Origin: Paenibacillus albicereus
GTDB taxonomy: Bacteria > Bacillota > Bacilli > Paenibacillales > Paenibacillaceae
DNA: 64,000 bases
Assembly: GCF_012676905.1 (NCBI RefSeq)
Contig: NZ_CP051428.1
Location: forward strand, 1,355,001 to 1,419,000
Direction: 5' to 3'
The position numbers and the translations under genes are program-made. Numbering within the stretch: position 1 is the stretch's first letter; every line of letters begins with the position of its first letter. This document shows, piece after piece, positions 32,530-40,922 of the stretch. The notes beneath the pieces are model-generated. The model did not search any database and was not told the origin of the DNA. It saw nothing but the letters and a program-made list of their open reading frames with translations.

Positions 32530-33801
32530 ATGCGAATCGGAATTCTGGGGCCGGCAGCGATCGCGGAACGGGCCGTCCTGCAGCCGGCGCGCGGGCTGGA
32601 CGGCATCGAGGTCGCCGCGATCGCCGGTCGCGACCCGGCTCGCGTGGACGACTACGCGGACCGATACGGCATTCCCGTACGGCTGCGGGATTTTCGCGAG
32701 CTGCTGGCGCTGCCGGAGCTTGATGCGGTCTACATCCCGCTGAGCAACGAGCTCCATCATCCGTGGACGATGGAGGCGCTGCGGGCCGGACGCCATGTCC
32801 TCGTCGAAAAGCCGGCCGCGCTTGGCGCCGCGCAGCTCGCCGAGATGCACGAGCTGGCCGCCGCGCGAGGACTGCAGCTGGAGGAGGCGCTCATGGCGCG
32901 CCATCATCCTTGGCAGGACGCCGCGGCGGAGCTGGCGGAGAGCGGCCGGCTCGGCCGGCTGCTCGGCATCGCCAGCGAGATCGCCCAGCCGTTCCGCGCC
33001 CTCGAAGGAGCGGGCAGCTACCGCAGCGATCCGCGGCGGGGCGGCGGGGCGTTCCGCGACTTCGGCTGCTACTGGCTGCAGCTCGTGCAGCGGCTCGCCG
33101 GCACGCTGGAGGCGGAGGCGCTCTCCGCCCGCTCCGCGTTCGACGGGCCGGGCGGCTGCGACTGGACGTTCGAGGCGTCCGTCCGCTGCGGCGGCATCGA
33201 CGCCGAGCTGTCGGCCTCGTTCGAGCGGCCGGCGTGCTCGCGCCATACGCTGCGCTTCGAGCGGGGCGAGGCGGTCGTCCGGGACTTTTTCCGCTGCGCG
33301 ATGGGCGCCTACCGGCTTCATCTGGATGTCCGCCAGGAGGACGGCTCGAGCGAGCGGATCTCGTTCGAGCCGCAGAGCTATTATGTCCATCAGCTGCTGG
33401 CATTCCGGGACCGGGTCGAGGGGCGGGCTCCCGCGCCCGATGCCCGGCTGGAGCTGGAGCGGGCCGCGCTCGCCGAGCGGCTGCTGGAAGCGGCCGCGCA
33501 GCGGCGCAGGCCGACACGAACAAAGGAGGAGAAGAGGATGACGTCGACGGAGCAAAGGGTCATCGAGATGGTGAGCGAGGTCAAGCAAGAGCCGGAGCTG
33601 GCGCGCAGCATGGGGGCGGAGACGAGCCTGATCGAGGACGTCGTGCTCGATTCCCTGCAGATGATCCACTTCGTGCTGGCGGTCGAGGACGCGTTCGGCG
33701 TGGAGATCGATTTCGAGACGTTCGACTTTGACCATATGCAGTCCGTGCGCACGCTGGCGGGCTTCCTGGACGCCTCGCGCAGCAGCATTTCGGCCGGATA
33801 G
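32530..33801 (+). CDS. Gfo/Idh/MocA oxidoreductase fused in frame to an acyl carrier protein
   Basis: 423 aa. Residues 1-~325: NAD(P)-binding fold (MRIGILGPAAIAERAVLQPA), VYIPLSNELHHPWTMEAL, the EKP motif HVLVEKPAAL, and the C-terminal Gfo/Idh/MocA sheet. Residues ~337-423: a carrier protein with DSLQMIHFVLAVEDAFGVEI; Ser375 is the expected phosphopantetheine site. There is no stop between the parts, yet an AAAGGAGG and ATG sit exactly at the junction (33538), so an 87-aa free carrier (Ser39) may also be made. TAGGAGG precedes the main start. The fused state is seen directly; dual products are inferred. Confidence 0.85.
   Translation: MRIGILGPAAIAERAVLQPARGLDGIEVAAIAGRDPARVDDYADRYGIPVRLRDFRELLALPELDAVYIPLSNELHHPWTMEALRAGRHVLVEKPAALGAAQLAEMHELAAARGLQLEEALMARHHPWQDAAAELAESGRLGRLLGIASEIAQPFRALEGAGSYRSDPRRGGGAFRDFGCYWLQLVQRLAGTLEAEALSARSAFDGPGGCDWTFEASVRCGGIDAELSASFERPACSRHTLRFERGEAVVRDFFRCAMGAYRLHLDVRQEDGSSERISFEPQSYYVHQLLAFRDRVEGRAPAPDARLELERAALAERLLEAAAQRRRPTRTKEEKRMTSTEQRVIEMVSEVKQEPELARSMGAETSLIEDVVLDSLQMIHFVLAVEDAFGVEIDFETFDFDHMQSVRTLAGFLDASRSSISAG
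33522..33540 (+). promoter_or_regulatory. Internal ribosome binding site and start for a free carrier protein
   Basis: AAAGGAGG (33522-33529) eight bases before an in-frame ATG (33538-33540) at the domain boundary of the oxidoreductase-carrier frame. Translation from here gives 87 aa starting MTSTEQRVIEM. Confidence 0.6.
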
Positions 33802-33818
33802 GAAGGAGGGAGAGCGTC

Positions 33819-34991
33819 ATGCAGCCCAAAACGGACGTGCGGTTCGACCGCGAGACGTTCCGCAACATGAAGCGCACGATCTCGATGATGTCCAAAACGA
33901 GCCGCGCCTTGCAGGAAGACCCGTCCTACGCGCTCGAGCTGCCCGACGATATCGGCATCAAGCTCAACAACGGCTGCAACCTGCGCTGCAAGCACTGCTT
34001 CGAATGGGCCGCGGAAGGCTTTCACCACGGCATGGGCCGCGAGGCCAAAAAGCAGGAGATCGAGCTGAGCCTGCTGGCGAGCCTGCTCGAGCAGACGCGC
34101 GCCCGCAAGTCGCGGCTGTTCCTGTGGGGCGGCGAGCCGCTCTATTACAGCCGCTTCGAGGAGCTGGCCGACCTGCTGGAGCGGGACAACCGGACGACGA
34201 CCGTCTGCACGAACGCCATGCTCGTCGAGGCGAAGCTCGATTCGATCCTCAAGATTTCGGACGGCATGACGATGCTTGTCAGCCTGGACGGCTTCGAGGA
34301 GGAGAACGACGCCATCCGCGGCAAAGGCACGTACCGCAAGGTCGTCGAAGCCGTCGAGCTGCTGCTGGAGCTGCAGCGGCAGGGGAAGTACCGCGGCAAG
34401 GTCTCGATCAGCCTTACGATCAGCGATTCCATGGTCGGCAAGCTGTATGCGTTCATGGAGGCGTTCGAGCGGCTCGGTGTCGATTCGGTGTATTTGGTTT
34501 TCCCGTGGCATATTCCGGAGCGTATCGCCGACCGCATGGACGAGTATTTCCGGGAGCGGTTCGGCTGGCTGGAGGCGAGCCGGATGCAGATGCGCTACAG
34601 CTGGCACAGCTTCGGCTTCAAGGTGTCGGAGGACAAGATCGGGGAGCTGCAGGAGGAGATGGCCCGCATGGCCGCGCGCGAATGGGGCACCCGCATCCGC
34701 TTCCAGCCGGCGCTGGAGCCGCATGAGGTGCGGGACTTCGTCCTCGGCTCGGAGCGCCCGGGGATGGGCAAGACGCGCTGCCTCTCGATCGCGAGCCGGC
34801 TCGACGTCATGCCGGACGGCAAGGTCAATCCGTGCAAGTTCTTTCCCGAGTTCACGCAGGGCACCCTTGAGGAGGGGACGCTGGCGGAGGTGTATCGCAA
34901 CGAGAGCTTCCGCCGGCATCGCGAGGAGCTCGGCCGCGGACTGACGCCCGTCTGCTCGCGCTGCGTGCTGCTGTACAACTACGGCCGCTGA
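33819..34991 (+). CDS. Radical SAM/SPASM enzyme, second of two
   Basis: 390 aa. Cluster motif C53-x3-C57-x2-C60 in NGCNLRCKHCFEW; LFLWGGEPLYYS is the GGE motif. Auxiliary-cluster cysteines C321, C339, C379 and C382. It has an extra ~50-residue N-terminal segment and is only distantly similar to the first enzyme, so the two likely catalyse different steps. GGAAGGAGGGAG precedes the ATG. Last gene of the operon; a terminator hairpin lies at 35042. Confidence 0.88.
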   Translation: MQPKTDVRFDRETFRNMKRTISMMSKTSRALQEDPSYALELPDDIGIKLNNGCNLRCKHCFEWAAEGFHHGMGREAKKQEIELSLLASLLEQTRARKSRLFLWGGEPLYYSRFEELADLLERDNRTTTVCTNAMLVEAKLDSILKISDGMTMLVSLDGFEEENDAIRGKGTYRKVVEAVELLLELQRQGKYRGKVSISLTISDSMVGKLYAFMEAFERLGVDSVYLVFPWHIPERIADRMDEYFRERFGWLEASRMQMRYSWHSFGFKVSEDKIGELQEEMARMAAREWGTRIRFQPALEPHEVRDFVLGSERPGMGKTRCLSIASRLDVMPDGKVNPCKFFPEFTQGTLEEGTLAEVYRNESFRRHREELGRGLTPVCSRCVLLYNYGR

Positions 34992-35041
34992 CCGGGGAGA
35001 GTAGGGCGCCTGGACGAACCGACGCTTCAAGCGCGGCAAAA

Positions 35042-35070
35042 GAGGAGGGATCGGATTCCGATCCCTCCTC
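35042..35070. terminator. Perfect 14-bp hairpin, convergent terminator
   Basis: GAGGAGGGATCGGA and its exact complement around one base. On the minus strand TTTT follows, so it would end the BtrH-like transcript; it also lies 50 bases after the operon. 35071-35264 holds no gene. Confidence 0.65.
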
Positions 35071-35264
35071 CGCCATGCCGGAAGGGACGAGACGCAGAGA
35101 GCTCCGCTCCGTCCTGCGTTCGTAGTCAGGCTGCCGGCGCCCAAGCGAGACTTCGCCGCCATATCCAGGGGGAACGCCTCGCCTCGCCGAGATTCCATGC
35201 TTCTGCGCGTGGTCGAGCCTGCGCCGGCACGATTCCGCCTTCGTGCATCCGCGTCGGACTTCGG

Positions 35265-36251
35265 TTAAGCGAGCGAGGCGAGCACGCGCAGCGGAGGATT
35301 GGGCTTGAAGGGGCTCGCCAGCAGCCGCTCTCCCGCGTCCACGTCCTGCAGCCGCAGCCGCGCGTTCAGCTCCAGCATGCGGTCCTTCGACGCCTTGCCG
35401 CCGGAAGCGGACTTGGCGAACGCGTTGCGCAAGCGGAACATGTCCTCTCCGAGCGCCTGCATGGAGGCGGTCAAAGCCGGCGGCGCGCCGACCGACGCGA
35501 GGAAGCAGCCGAACAGCGTACGCGAGCCGGCGAGCCAGCACGCGGCCAGCTCCAGCGTCTCCCACCGGGAACGGTCGGCATCGTCCGCCAGGCGGATCCA
35601 TTCGGCCATCGTATCGTACAGCCTCGGCTGCGGCGCGAGCTCCTCGCGGAAGCGGGCGAACGACTGCTGCAGCAGGTCCAGCCGATCGGCGGGACACAGC
35701 GGGCGCGGCACGAGGGATACGACCTGCATCCGCCAGTCGGGATGCGCCCGCTGCACGGCCTGATGCACGATGCCGCCTTCCAGCTCCCCGGTGCAGGCGG
35801 GCCAATTGTCCCGATACGAGAAATGGAGGCCGTCCGGGCTGCGCCTGGCTCCGTGCAGCATGAGCGAATGCGTGCTGTCCGGTTCCGCGTAATCGATGCC
35901 GACGCTTTTGAAAGGCAGCACGTCGTTGTTGGCCCAGATGAGCACGCGGCGGCCGTCGGCCAGCAGCCGCTCCAGCAGGTCATGCAGCTCGTCCGGATCG
36001 TCCGGCCGATCGAGCCGATGCAGCTGCTGCTCCATGCCGACGATCGCGACATCCTCCGGATGGAGGGAGTCCCCGTCGAACGACCAGCGGCTCCGGCCGT
36101 CGCGGAACATGTGCTGCTCCAGCCGGGACGTGCATTCGTACGTCCGTCCGAACAGCAGCTCCACGGGCAGGCCCATCTCATAGAGCAGATCGACGATCTG
36201 GCCTTTGCGGCATTCGTAGAACCAGTAGACGGGAGCGATGGAATCGAGCAT
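35265..36251 (-). CDS. BtrH-like papain-fold protein (possible acyltransferase)
   Basis: 328 aa. An N-terminal cysteine region (YWFYECRKGQIVDLLYEMGLPVELLFG), then WANNDVLPF and STHSLMLHGARRSPDGLHFSYRDNWP. These give a Cys ... His ... Asp order and a G-x-FG element like the BtrH N-terminal (C39/papain-like) family. BtrH moves an acyl group from a carrier protein to an aminoglycoside. The C-terminal ~140 residues are helical. Start chosen at 36251 (AGAGGG upstream); an upstream in-frame ATG lacks a binding site. Convergent with the radical SAM operon. The family call is tentative; the carrier protein next door strengthens it. Confidence 0.5.
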   Translation of the reverse strand: MLDSIAPVYWFYECRKGQIVDLLYEMGLPVELLFGRTYECTSRLEQHMFRDGRSRWSFDGDSLHPEDVAIVGMEQQLHRLDRPDDPDELHDLLERLLADGRRVLIWANNDVLPFKSVGIDYAEPDSTHSLMLHGARRSPDGLHFSYRDNWPACTGELEGGIVHQAVQRAHPDWRMQVVSLVPRPLCPADRLDLLQQSFARFREELAPQPRLYDTMAEWIRLADDADRSRWETLELAACWLAGSRTLFGCFLASVGAPPALTASMQALGEDMFRLRNAFAKSASGGKASKDRMLELNARLRLQDVDAGERLLASPFKPNPPLRVLASLA

Positions 36252-37191
36252 CAACAAACCCTCTTTCTTCAAAATATGTAAATATATATTCGATATAGGC
36301 GGTTGATCTCCTTCCTCCGGAGCGTTGAGGTTCTTGTAAAAATGGACGAAGGCCCTCTGCCGGCTGCGAGCAGCTGCGGCGGAGAGCCTTCTATTGGAGT
36401 GCTTGCCGTGCCCGCGAACCCGCGGGCGAAAGAGGCAAAGCGGCCTTCCGGCAGTGGACCGGAGCGGCCTTATGACGACCCACGCTCGAGCCTTGGCGCC
36501 GGCGGCAGGCGAAGCGCGTTAGGCGCTGCCCGGCCGGGCTCGAGCGGGAATATTCCTGCTTCTTTTCCATAACCTACAGATGAAACTCGACCTGCTCGGT
36601 GTTGCGATGCCTCAGATCGCCGGGCAACGTTCCGGCGAAAGGCCATCCAAAACAACGGAAGCCCTACCTCTCTTCCGTCCTTGCGGCTCCGTAGACCGCG
36701 CCAGTGTGAATCAGAACTTCTAGCAACAGCTGGCAGGCTGATCAAGGGATTCAAGTAACGGCGGAATCGGGGAGAAAACATGCGATTCCTGAAAGAAGGG
36801 GAATAGGCGGGTAATCAATAGCTCCTACTTTAACACGTAGATCAGGAATAGTCAACATTCAGCTGCATAGGCGCATGAGCGGCGAACGCCTTGCGGTGAT
36901 GCTCCATGCCAGACGCTGAGCTTAGCCTTATGGCATCGGCGAGCGCCGATTCCTTGTTGTAAGGGCTCCATATTAGAACAAAGAGGAAGCGCCCGCTCAC
37001 TGGGAAAGGCTCGCCTCAACAAATTTTAGCAGCAGGAGCGAGGAAAGCCGCAAGCATCCTAAAAGGGACGCTTGCGGCTATTGATGCGCGGTCCCGTCAA
37101 CCTGGCACGCAGTCCCGTCTGCCCGGCATCGCCTCTGCCCTTCTTCGGCAGCTCGTCAGCCCAATCCGTTCGGCCTCCGCCAGACTTCCCG
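36252..37191. other. 940-bp region without a recognised gene
   Basis: Starts with an AT-rich pocket (36270-36300) that is probably the promoter of the BtrH-like gene. Contains several hairpins: CGCCGG/CCGGCG (36618-36637), CGGAAG/CTTCCG (36656-36677) and AGCCGCAAGC/GCTTGCGGCT (about 37049-37081). A 103-codon minus-strand frame at 36470-36781 lacks a good binding site and resembles no protein. A decayed element or a structured RNA is possible. Confidence 0.6.
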
Positions 37192-39132
37192 TCAGCCCAG
37201 CATCTCTTCCCACTCGGCGTAAGCCGCTTCCAGCTTGGCCTTGACGGAAGCCAGCTCCTCCTGGACCGACTGGACCTGCACGTAGTCCTGATACACGTCC
37301 GGGTCGGCCAGACGCTCCTCGAGCACGCCGCTTTCTTCCTCCAGGCGGGCGATGTCGGCCTCGAGCTGCTCCAGCCGCCGCTGGCGCGCGCGCTCGTCCC
37401 GCTTCGCCTGCTTGTCCGCCTCGTACGAGCCGGGGCCGACAGGCTTGTCGGCTGCGACGGCCGCGGCCGAGGCCGCGCTTTGCTTCGCGCCGGCTTCCTG
37501 CCGCAGCTCCTCGATCTCTTTCTTCTTCTCGATCATGTCGTCGTAGTTGCCCAGGTAGTCGATCGTACCGGTCGGCGTCAGCTCGATCATGCGTTCGGCG
37601 ATCTTGTTCAGGAAGTAGCGGTCATGGGAAATGAACAGCAGCGTCCCCTCGTAGTCGAGCAGCGCCGTCTCCAGCACTTCCTTGCTGTACAGGTCAAGAT
37701 GGTTGGTCGGCTCGTCGAGGATGAGCACGTTCGCCTGCAGCAGCATGAGCTTGGCGAGGGCGACCCGCGCCTTCTCGCCGCCGCTCAGCGAGCTGACGCG
37801 CTTCTTGACGTCGTCGCCGCTGAACAGGAAGTTGCCGAGCACGGTGCGGATGCGCGCTTCCTCGACATGCGGGTAGGCGCCCCATACTTCCTCGAGCACG
37901 GTGCTGGTCCCGCTCAGCTCGGTCTGCTCCTGGTCGTAGTAGCCGATCTTGACATGCGTGCCCCAGCGGATCGACCCGGAGAGCGGGCGCTGCTTGCCGA
38001 TGAGCGCCTTGAGCAGCGTCGACTTGCCGATGCCGTTCGGCCCGACGAGCGCGGCCGTCTCGCCGCGCTCCATGCGCAGCGACACGTCCCGGAACACCGG
38101 CGCGGCGCGATCCTCGTAGCCGACCGACAGCTCGCGGGCGTCGAGCACGTCGCGCCCGGTCGTGCGCTCCACCTCGAAGCGGAAATGCGCGCGCTTCAGG
38201 TCGCCCTGGGGACGGTCGATCCGCTCCATCCGGTCGAGCGCCTTGCGCCGGCTCTGGGCGCGCTTGGTCGTAGAGGCGCGCACGAGGTTGCGGCGCACGA
38301 ATTCCTCCATGCGCGCGATCTCGTCCTGCTGCTTCTCGAACTGCTTCATCGCCGATTCGAACTCGGCCTCCTTGAGCTCGACGAAGCGGCTGTAGGTGCC
38401 GGTGTAGCGCTTGGCCTGATGGCGCTCGATCTCGATGATCGTGCCGACGGTGGCATCGAGGAAGTAGCGGTCATGGGACACGACGAGGATGGCTCCGGCA
38501 TACCCGCGCAAGTAATCCTCGAGCCAGGTCAGCGTCGCGATGTCGAGGTGGTTGGTCGGCTCGTCGAGCATGAGCAGGTCCGGCGCCTGCAGCAGGATGC
38601 GCGCGAGCGCGAGCCGGGTCTTCTGGCCCCCGCTCAGGGAGCGGATCGGCGTGGCGGGGTCGGTCTGGCCGAAGCCCATGCCGTGCAGGACGCTCTTGAT
38701 GCGGGTCTCGATCTCGAAGCCGCCCTGGTCGCGGAACCAGTCCGAGCGGCGAGCATAGCGCTCGAGCGTATCCTCGTAGCGCTTTTTGTCCGCATGGAGC
38801 GCCGGATCGGCGATGTCGCGCTCGAGCTGCCGCAGCTCCAGCTCGGCCTCCAGGAGAGGGCCGAATACGGCTCTCATCTCCTCGATGATGCTGCGGTCGG
38901 ACTGAAGGCCGCTGTTCTGGGCGAGGTACCCGACGCGCGTCTCCTTGGCGCGGTGGATGACGCCGCTGTCGCTGGACATCTGCCCCGCAAGAATTTGCAG
39001 CAGCGTCGACTTGCCCGCGCCGTTGACGCCGACGAGCCCGACGCGCTCGCGCTCCTGGATCTGGAACGTGATGCCGGACAATATGGTGGTGATGCCGTAG
39101 CTTTTCGTTAGGTCATTGACTTGCAGCAGCAT
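37192..39132 (-). CDS. ABC-F family ATPase
   Basis: 646 aa. Two fused nucleotide-binding domains without membrane parts: Walker A GVNGAGKSTLL and GPNGIGKSTLL, signatures LSGGQKTRLALARIL and LSGGEKARVALAKLM, both with LDEPTNHLD. An ARE linker lies between them, and a C-terminal coiled coil rich in Glu/Lys/Arg after ~540. ABC-F proteins act on the ribosome in translation or antibiotic protection. The start at MLLQVNDLTKSYGI (39132) matches the family; the frame extends 19 codons further. Lies outside the biosynthetic operon, so self-protection is only a possibility. Confidence 0.92.
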   Translation of the reverse strand: MLLQVNDLTKSYGITTILSGITFQIQERERVGLVGVNGAGKSTLLQILAGQMSSDSGVIHRAKETRVGYLAQNSGLQSDRSIIEEMRAVFGPLLEAELELRQLERDIADPALHADKKRYEDTLERYARRSDWFRDQGGFEIETRIKSVLHGMGFGQTDPATPIRSLSGGQKTRLALARILLQAPDLLMLDEPTNHLDIATLTWLEDYLRGYAGAILVVSHDRYFLDATVGTIIEIERHQAKRYTGTYSRFVELKEAEFESAMKQFEKQQDEIARMEEFVRRNLVRASTTKRAQSRRKALDRMERIDRPQGDLKRAHFRFEVERTTGRDVLDARELSVGYEDRAAPVFRDVSLRMERGETAALVGPNGIGKSTLLKALIGKQRPLSGSIRWGTHVKIGYYDQEQTELSGTSTVLEEVWGAYPHVEEARIRTVLGNFLFSGDDVKKRVSSLSGGEKARVALAKLMLLQANVLILDEPTNHLDLYSKEVLETALLDYEGTLLFISHDRYFLNKIAERMIELTPTGTIDYLGNYDDMIEKKKEIEELRQEAGAKQSAASAAAVAADKPVGPGSYEADKQAKRDERARQRRLEQLEADIARLEEESGVLEERLADPDVYQDYVQVQSVQEELASVKAKLEAAYAEWEEMLG

Positions 39133-39252
39133 GGCCGGGCATGTTCCTTTCCGCAGAATGCTTCTATATATAATTGTAGAATACCGCAATCCGCCGCTAT
39201 AATCGACCCTTATTGGCGAAACAAACCGCTCGGTGGTACACTATAGACAATT

Positions 39253-39903
39253 ATGGCAGGAATGGTGGGTCCGATGATGGAATCCGGTTCGGCGAAGCCC
39301 GCCGAGACCAAGAAGGAGCTCCGCCGGCAGCTGCTGGCGCTGCGCGACGGCTTGTCCGAGGCCGAGAGGGCGGAGGCGTCCCGGCTCGCGTGCCGCCAGG
39401 CGGCGGAGTGGATCGAGGCGTCCGGCATCGGGAGCGTCATGGCGTTCGTCTCGTTCCGCTCGGAGCTGGACACGTCGCCGCTGCTGGAGTACTGCTGGGC
39501 GCGGGGCTTGCGGCTGCTGCTGCCTCGCGCGGACATCGGCTCGAAGCGCTTGGAGCTGCACGCCGTGCGCTCGCGGGACGAGCTGGCTCCCGGCGCATAC
39601 GGCATCCTGGAGCCTCGTCCCGGCCGGGCTGCCGCGGCAAGGGAGGCGCCGGAGGCGATATTCGTTCCGGGCGCGGGCTTCGACCGCAGCGGCGGACGGA
39701 TCGGCTACGGCGGAGGCTATTACGATCGCTTTCGCGCGGAAGGGCGCGCGGCAGCAGGCGCTGCGTGGATCGGGCTCGGCTTCGCGTCGCAGCTCGTGCC
39801 GCAGGTGCCGATGGAGCCGCATGACGCGCCGCTCGACGGGGTCATTACGGAGCAGGGGCTCATCTGGACAACATCGAATCCGCCGAAAGGAGGCCGATCA
39901 TGA
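39253..39903 (+). CDS. 5-formyltetrahydrofolate cyclo-ligase
   Basis: 216 aa. Converts 5-formyl-THF to 5,10-methenyl-THF with [69 protein letters not shown] (key G-x-D-x2-G-x-R-x-G-x-G-x-G-Y-Y-D) and [11 protein letters not shown] are family marks. Several in-frame ATGs (39253, 39262, 39274, 39277) make the exact start uncertain. Overlaps moaC (ATGA). Confidence 0.93.
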   Translation: MAGMVGPMMESGSAKPAETKKELRRQLLALRDGLSEAERAEASRLACRQAAEWIEASGIGSVMAFVSFRSELDTSPLLEYCWARGLRLLLPRADIGSKRLELHAVRSRDELAPGAYGILEPRPGRAAAAREAPEAIFVPGAGFDRSGGRIGYGGGYYDRFRAEGRAAAGAAWIGLGFASQLVPQVPMEPHDAPLDGVITEQGLIWTTSNPPKGGRS

Positions 39904-40409
39904 CAGACCGTACAGAACCATCGCCGCTGGAGCCGCTCAGCCATTTCGGCGAGCAGGGACGCGCGCGGATGGTCGACGTCTCGGACAAGGAGACGACGGC
40001 GCGCGCGGCCGTCGCCCGCACGTCGATCGCGATGGCGGAGGAGACGCTGGCGCGCATCAAGTCGGGCGGCATCGCCAAGGGCGACGTGCTCGCGGTCGCC
40101 CAGGTGGCCGGGATCATGGCCGCCAAGAATACGTCGGCCTGGATTCCGATGTGCCATCCGCTGCCGCTGAGCGGCGTCGACATCTCGTTCGGAGACAACG
40201 GCCGGGACACGCTGACGATCGAGGCGGCGGTCCGCACCAAGGGGCCGACCGGAGTCGAGATGGAGGCGCTGACGGCGGTATCGGCCGCGGCGCTCACGGT
40301 ATACGACATGTGCAAGGCGATGCAGAAGGACATGGTCATCGGACCGACCGAGCTCGTCTCCAAGACGGGCGGCAAGAACGGCGATTACAGCCGCACAGAT
40401 CGGGCATAG
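39900..40409 (+). CDS. moaC: Cyclic pyranopterin monophosphate synthase MoaC
   Basis: 169 aa. Second step of molybdenum cofactor synthesis. [68 protein letters not shown] and KTGGKNG are diagnostic. AAAGGAGG precedes the start in the end of the cyclo-ligase gene. moaA, moaD and moaE are not in the window. Confidence 0.96.
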   Translation: MTDRTEPSPLEPLSHFGEQGRARMVDVSDKETTARAAVARTSIAMAEETLARIKSGGIAKGDVLAVAQVAGIMAAKNTSAWIPMCHPLPLSGVDISFGDNGRDTLTIEAAVRTKGPTGVEMEALTAVSAAALTVYDMCKAMQKDMVIGPTELVSKTGGKNGDYSRTDRA

Positions 40410-40427
40410 CGACGGGAGGAACGGAAG

Positions 40428-40922
40428 ATGCGTTGGAAGGTAGCGATTCTTACGGCGAGCGACAAGGGCTCGCGGGGCGAGCGGGAGGATACGAGCGCGC
40501 AGGTCATCCGCGAGCTCGTCGAGGAGGAGCTGGGCGGCAGCATCGTCGATTACCGCATCGTGCCGGACGAGCAGGACGAGATCATGGCCGCGCTGATCGA
40601 GATGACCGGCTACTATGAGGCCGATCTCGTGCTGACGACGGGCGGCACCGGCCTCGGGCCGCGCGACATCACCCCGGAGGCGACGCTCAAGGTGATCGAG
40701 CGCGAGGTGCCCGGCATCTCCGAGACGATGCGCAGCAGCACGATGTCCCGTACCCGTCGCGCCATGCTCTCGCGCGGCGTGAGCGGCATCCGGGGCCGCA
40801 CGCTCATCATCAACCTTCCGGGCAATCCCAAGGGCGTGCACGAGTGCCTCATGGCCGTCATCGATCAGCTGCCCCATGCGCTCGCCATCGTCTCCGGCCG
40901 GGAAGGGGAGCATGGCGCATGA
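40428..40922 (+). CDS. mogA: Molybdopterin adenylyltransferase-type protein (MoaB/MogA)
   Basis: 164 aa. LTASDKGSRGEREDTS, TTGGTGLGPRDITPEAT and NLPGNPKGVHECL are the MoaB/MogA signatures; DITPEAT fits the adenylation site. GGGAGGAACGGAAG precedes the ATG. Overlaps the MoeA-like gene (ATGA). Whether to call it MoaB or MogA cannot be settled by reading. Confidence 0.92.
   Translation: MRWKVAILTASDKGSRGEREDTSAQVIRELVEEELGGSIVDYRIVPDEQDEIMAALIEMTGYYEADLVLTTGGTGLGPRDITPEATLKVIEREVPGISETMRSSTMSRTRRAMLSRGVSGIRGRTLIINLPGNPKGVHECLMAVIDQLPHALAIVSGREGEHGA

Noticed and set aside
36598-36690. Known riboswitch or T-box
   Set aside because: The stems are real, but I could not match any known aptamer core or T-box motif, so no RNA family is named.
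36470-36781. 103-codon minus-strand frame
   Set aside because: No convincing ribosome binding site, no recognisable domain, and Arg/Pro/Ser-rich as expected of chance frames at this GC.
37072-39111. 679-codon frame on the plus strand
   Set aside because: Mirror of the ABC-F gene; no binding site and no family features, while the opposite strand has all ABC motifs.
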